Positions 61,834-64,000 of a stretch of 64,000 nucleotides of DNA are shown piece by piece. A model generated the notes under the pieces. The model ran no database searches. It had not been told where the DNA came from and was given only the letters and a program-made list of their open reading frames with translations. The translations under genes and the position numbers were made by a program. Within the stretch, counting starts at the first letter, position 1; each line of letters starts with the position of its first letter. Where the stretch lies: positions 344,079-408,078 of the forward strand of contig NW_017567006.1 of the NCBI RefSeq assembly GCF_001661265.1, given 5' to 3'. The DNA is from Saitoella complicata NRRL Y-17804. Its lineage: Eukaryota > Ascomycota > Saitoellomycetes > Saitoellales > Saitoellaceae.

Positions 61834-63483
61834 ATGGCTGACGCTCCGCTCTCCGCTGAGGCACAACTAGCCCGCGAACGCACGCAGCCATTGAGCGTTG
61901 AATACGACATCGAGTCTCCCTCTGGTCACGTCCCGGTCGACAGTCTTGCTATTCCTCCTCCTGCAGCGGTACGTGCTTATTCAACTGATACCCTCGTAAC
62001 GGGTATTCATGACCAACAGGTCGGCAACAACGCACTCCCCACCACCCCACCAACAGCAATCTCCCTCGCCGATCTCGAGAAGAATATTGCGGGCGACTAC
62101 GAACTCGTTACCTGGCTCCCTGATGATCCCGAAAACCCACATAACTGGTCAAGTCTCTACCGGTGGTACATCACCATCGTCGTCGCCGGTATGGTCGTCT
62201 GTGTCGCCTTCGGGTCGTCGGTGATCACGGGTGATTTGTCCGGAATCGCGAATGAGTTCGACGTCTCGCTCGAAGTCACATGTCTTACCACCGCCCTCAT
62301 GGTCTGCGGTTTCGCACTCGGTCCTCTCGTGTTCTCGCCGCTTTCGGAGATGTACGGACGGAGACCGATGTATTTTGCTTCGTTCTTTTTGTACACCGTG
62401 TTCAATATTCCGTGCGCGCTGGCACCCAATATTGGCGCGTTGTTGGCGTGTCGGTTTATTTGTGGGTTGTTTGCGTCGGCGCCGTTGACGCTCGCTGGTG
62501 GTTCTATCTCGGATATCTGGCCTATCGCGGTACGTGGGAAGGCGATTGCGTATTTTGCTGCTGCGCCGTATGCTGGTCCCGTTTTGGGTCCCCTCGTTGG
62601 TGGATGGGTTGGTTTGAAATGTGGATGGCGTTGGGTGTTGTGGGTCAACATGATCTTTGCCGGTGTCATGTGGGTTCTCGGATCTCTTCTCCCGGAGACT
62701 TATGCTCCCGTCATTTTGGGTCGTCGCGCGAAGAAGATGAGGGAGGAGACGGGATCGGATAAGTATGTTACGGAACACGAGCTCGGGGCCAAGTCGTTTA
62801 AGGAGGCGTTGAAGGAGACGATGGTTAGGCCGTTCGTGATGTTGTTCGTCGAGCCGGTTTTGTTGTTCATGTCCGTGTATATCGCGATGATTTACGCCAT
62901 GCTTTACGCGTTCTTCTTTGCGTACCCGGTTGTGTTTGGCGAGACGCATGGGTTTAACGATGGATTGATTGGTGTGACATTCGTCGGTATTCTCATCGGT
63001 GCGGTGTTCGCTGTTATCACCACCCCATACCTCGAGAGGATCTACTTGCGTACGGCGGCGAAGAGACCAGGAGGTGTCGCTACTCCGGAAGACAGGTTGC
63101 CGGGTATGATCTTCGCGTGCCCCTTCGTCCCCGTCTCCCTCTTCATCTTCGGTTGGACAGCATACCCTCACGTCTCCTGGGTCGGTCCCGCCATCGCGGG
63201 TATTCCTTTCGGCTACGGCATGGTGTTGATCTACTATGCCGCAAACAACTACATCATCGACTCTTTCTCCAAGTACGTCGCTTCCGCACTTGCCGCCAAG
63301 ACCGTCGTTCGTTCAGGAGGTGGTGTTGGGTTGGCGATGGCGACGTTCCCGTTGTATCATAACTTGGGGAACCAGTGGGCCAGCTCCTTGTTGGGTTTCA
63401 TCGCAATTGGAATGTGTGCTGTACCGCTTATCTTCTACAAGTGGGGTGCGGCCATTCGTGCGAGGAGTAAGGCGGCGAATTAG
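61834..63483 (+). CDS. MFS DHA1-type multidrug/H+ antiporter (549 aa)
   Basis: Proton-driven efflux carrier of the fungal DHA1 family. The cytosolic N-terminus (about 105 residues) ends in the family signature WLPDDPENPHNWSSLYRW. Twelve membrane segments follow. Motif A-like SEMYGRRPM lies after TM2, and the TM5 antiporter motif region reads GPVLGPLVGGWVGLKCGWRW. The middle loop carries the LPETYAP segment shared by this subfamily. Single exon, start at 61834. It is the last gene before the telomere, a common place for such transporters. Substrates could be toxins, polyamines or drugs. Confidence 0.92.
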   Translation: MADAPLSAEAQLARERTQPLSVEYDIESPSGHVPVDSLAIPPPAAVRAYSTDTLVTGIHDQQVGNNALPTTPPTAISLADLEKNIAGDYELVTWLPDDPENPHNWSSLYRWYITIVVAGMVVCVAFGSSVITGDLSGIANEFDVSLEVTCLTTALMVCGFALGPLVFSPLSEMYGRRPMYFASFFLYTVFNIPCALAPNIGALLACRFICGLFASAPLTLAGGSISDIWPIAVRGKAIAYFAAAPYAGPVLGPLVGGWVGLKCGWRWVLWVNMIFAGVMWVLGSLLPETYAPVILGRRAKKMREETGSDKYVTEHELGAKSFKEALKETMVRPFVMLFVEPVLLFMSVYIAMIYAMLYAFFFAYPVVFGETHGFNDGLIGVTFVGILIGAVFAVITTPYLERIYLRTAAKRPGGVATPEDRLPGMIFACPFVPVSLFIFGWTAYPHVSWVGPAIAGIPFGYGMVLIYYAANNYIIDSFSKYVASALAAKTVVRSGGGVGLAMATFPLYHNLGNQWASSLLGFIAIGMCAVPLIFYKWGAAIRARSKAAN

Positions 63484-63880
63484 AGAGAGCAGGAGGATAT
63501 AGAAGAGATGGCTTACCTGATAGACTTAGCATAGACTACTTTGATTTCGCTACATTCGCTTAGACATATCGCATAGATTTCTTATTGTTTAATGAATTGC
63601 TTTCGCTACAGCACCACTTGATCCGTCTCATCGGTTTTGGCTGCGTTCGATCGCTTCCTGTAAGATATGGCGGACGCTGAAGGCAAGGTAACTCGGAGCT
63701 AACAAAGCAGTGTATTGGGTATTGGTAAGGTCAGAAGAGAAAGCCCCTTCGACAACTAAATATAGGTAAGGGCCCTGGACTAATCCCGAAACGAGATAGT
63801 GCGCCCACAGCTTTATCCCCCCCCTCTTGAATAAGCTCGACCCCGAGCTTCAATGAACCAGACCATTCAGCGAGATAGCA
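63484..63880. other. Subtelomeric junction region
   Basis: Unique sequence between the last gene and the telomere array. No X/Y-type element, helicase or degenerate telomere repeat is visible. Confidence 0.55.
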
Positions 63881-64000
63881 GGGTTAGGGTTAGGGTTAGG
63901 GTTAGGGTTAGGGTTAGGGTTAGGGTTAGGGTTAGGGTTAGGGTTAGGGTTAGGGTTAGGGTTAGGGTTAGGGTTAGGGTTAGGGTTAGGGTTAGGGTTA
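63881..64000 (+). repeat. Telomere, (GGGTTA)20
   Basis: Twenty uninterrupted copies of the vertebrate/filamentous-fungus type repeat TTAGGG, G-rich strand 5'-3' toward the window end. The true array may continue past base 64000. Confidence 0.97.

Noticed and set aside
62149-63171. 340-codon minus-strand ORF opposite the DHA1 transporter
   Set aside because: Exact antisense shadow of a strongly supported membrane protein; composition rich in Arg, Thr and His with no family features.
1-64000. CRISPR arrays, LTR pairs, rRNA genes and bacterial-type operons
   Set aside because: None seen. Gene spacing, introns and telomere are eukaryotic; no long terminal direct repeats were found by eye.

Overview
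The window is 64 kb of a fungal nuclear chromosome ending in a telomere. The last 120 bases are about 20 perfect copies of the hexamer GGGTTA, G-rich strand running outward, so this is a right chromosome end. Fungal origin is supported by short introns (mostly 48-65 nt, with CTAAC/CTAAT-like branch sites) and by gene families such as a group X-like hybrid histidine kinase, an Ams1-type alpha-mannosidase, a YBP/glomulin protein and a Dal5-type permease. I cannot name the species. A member of the Dikarya, with compact genes and few introns, fits best.

Region 1 (1-23.9 kb) is mostly housekeeping: VPS53 (GARP tethering), a coiled-coil protein, a YBP/glomulin-family protein, a 2249-residue hybrid histidine kinase on one exon, two identical divergent tRNA-Val(AAC) genes flanking a GH18 chitinase and complex I subunit NDUFA5, a CENP-P-like kinetochore protein, two small unrecognised proteins, CDC73 (Paf1 complex), ribosomal protein eL33, an epoxide-hydrolase-like protein and a HAD hydrolase.

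Region 2 (24-43.3 kb) combines carbohydrate functions with core machinery: an intracellular GH5 glycosidase divergent from a sugar transporter, a 2 kb gene-poor stretch, a 12-exon Ams1-type GH38 mannosidase, TRM82 (tRNA m7G), PRP16 (splicing helicase), a membrane-anchored PDI-like protein and an SDR.

Region 3 (43.3-46.3 kb) is a graveyard of a LINE-like reverse transcriptase. It is frameshifted, carries an internal stop and has a damaged catalytic motif. It also contains a short insert stitched from two nearby inverted pieces of the same relic.

Region 4 (46.3-64 kb) is a subtelomeric accessory block: an F-box protein with several Cys clusters, a PhoD-like phosphatase, a membrane SDR, a Dal5-type permease divergent from a TauD-family dioxygenase, two tandem DUF2235 (Tle1-like) hydrolases, a 2 kb gene-free stretch, a DHA1-type drug/H+ antiporter and the telomere. 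The permease-dioxygenase pair looks like an import-and-cleave module for an organic acid or sulfonate. The GH5-transporter pair looks like an import-and-hydrolyse module for a glycoside.

Exon structures were joined by eye from splice sites and reading-frame continuity. No database or alignment was used.
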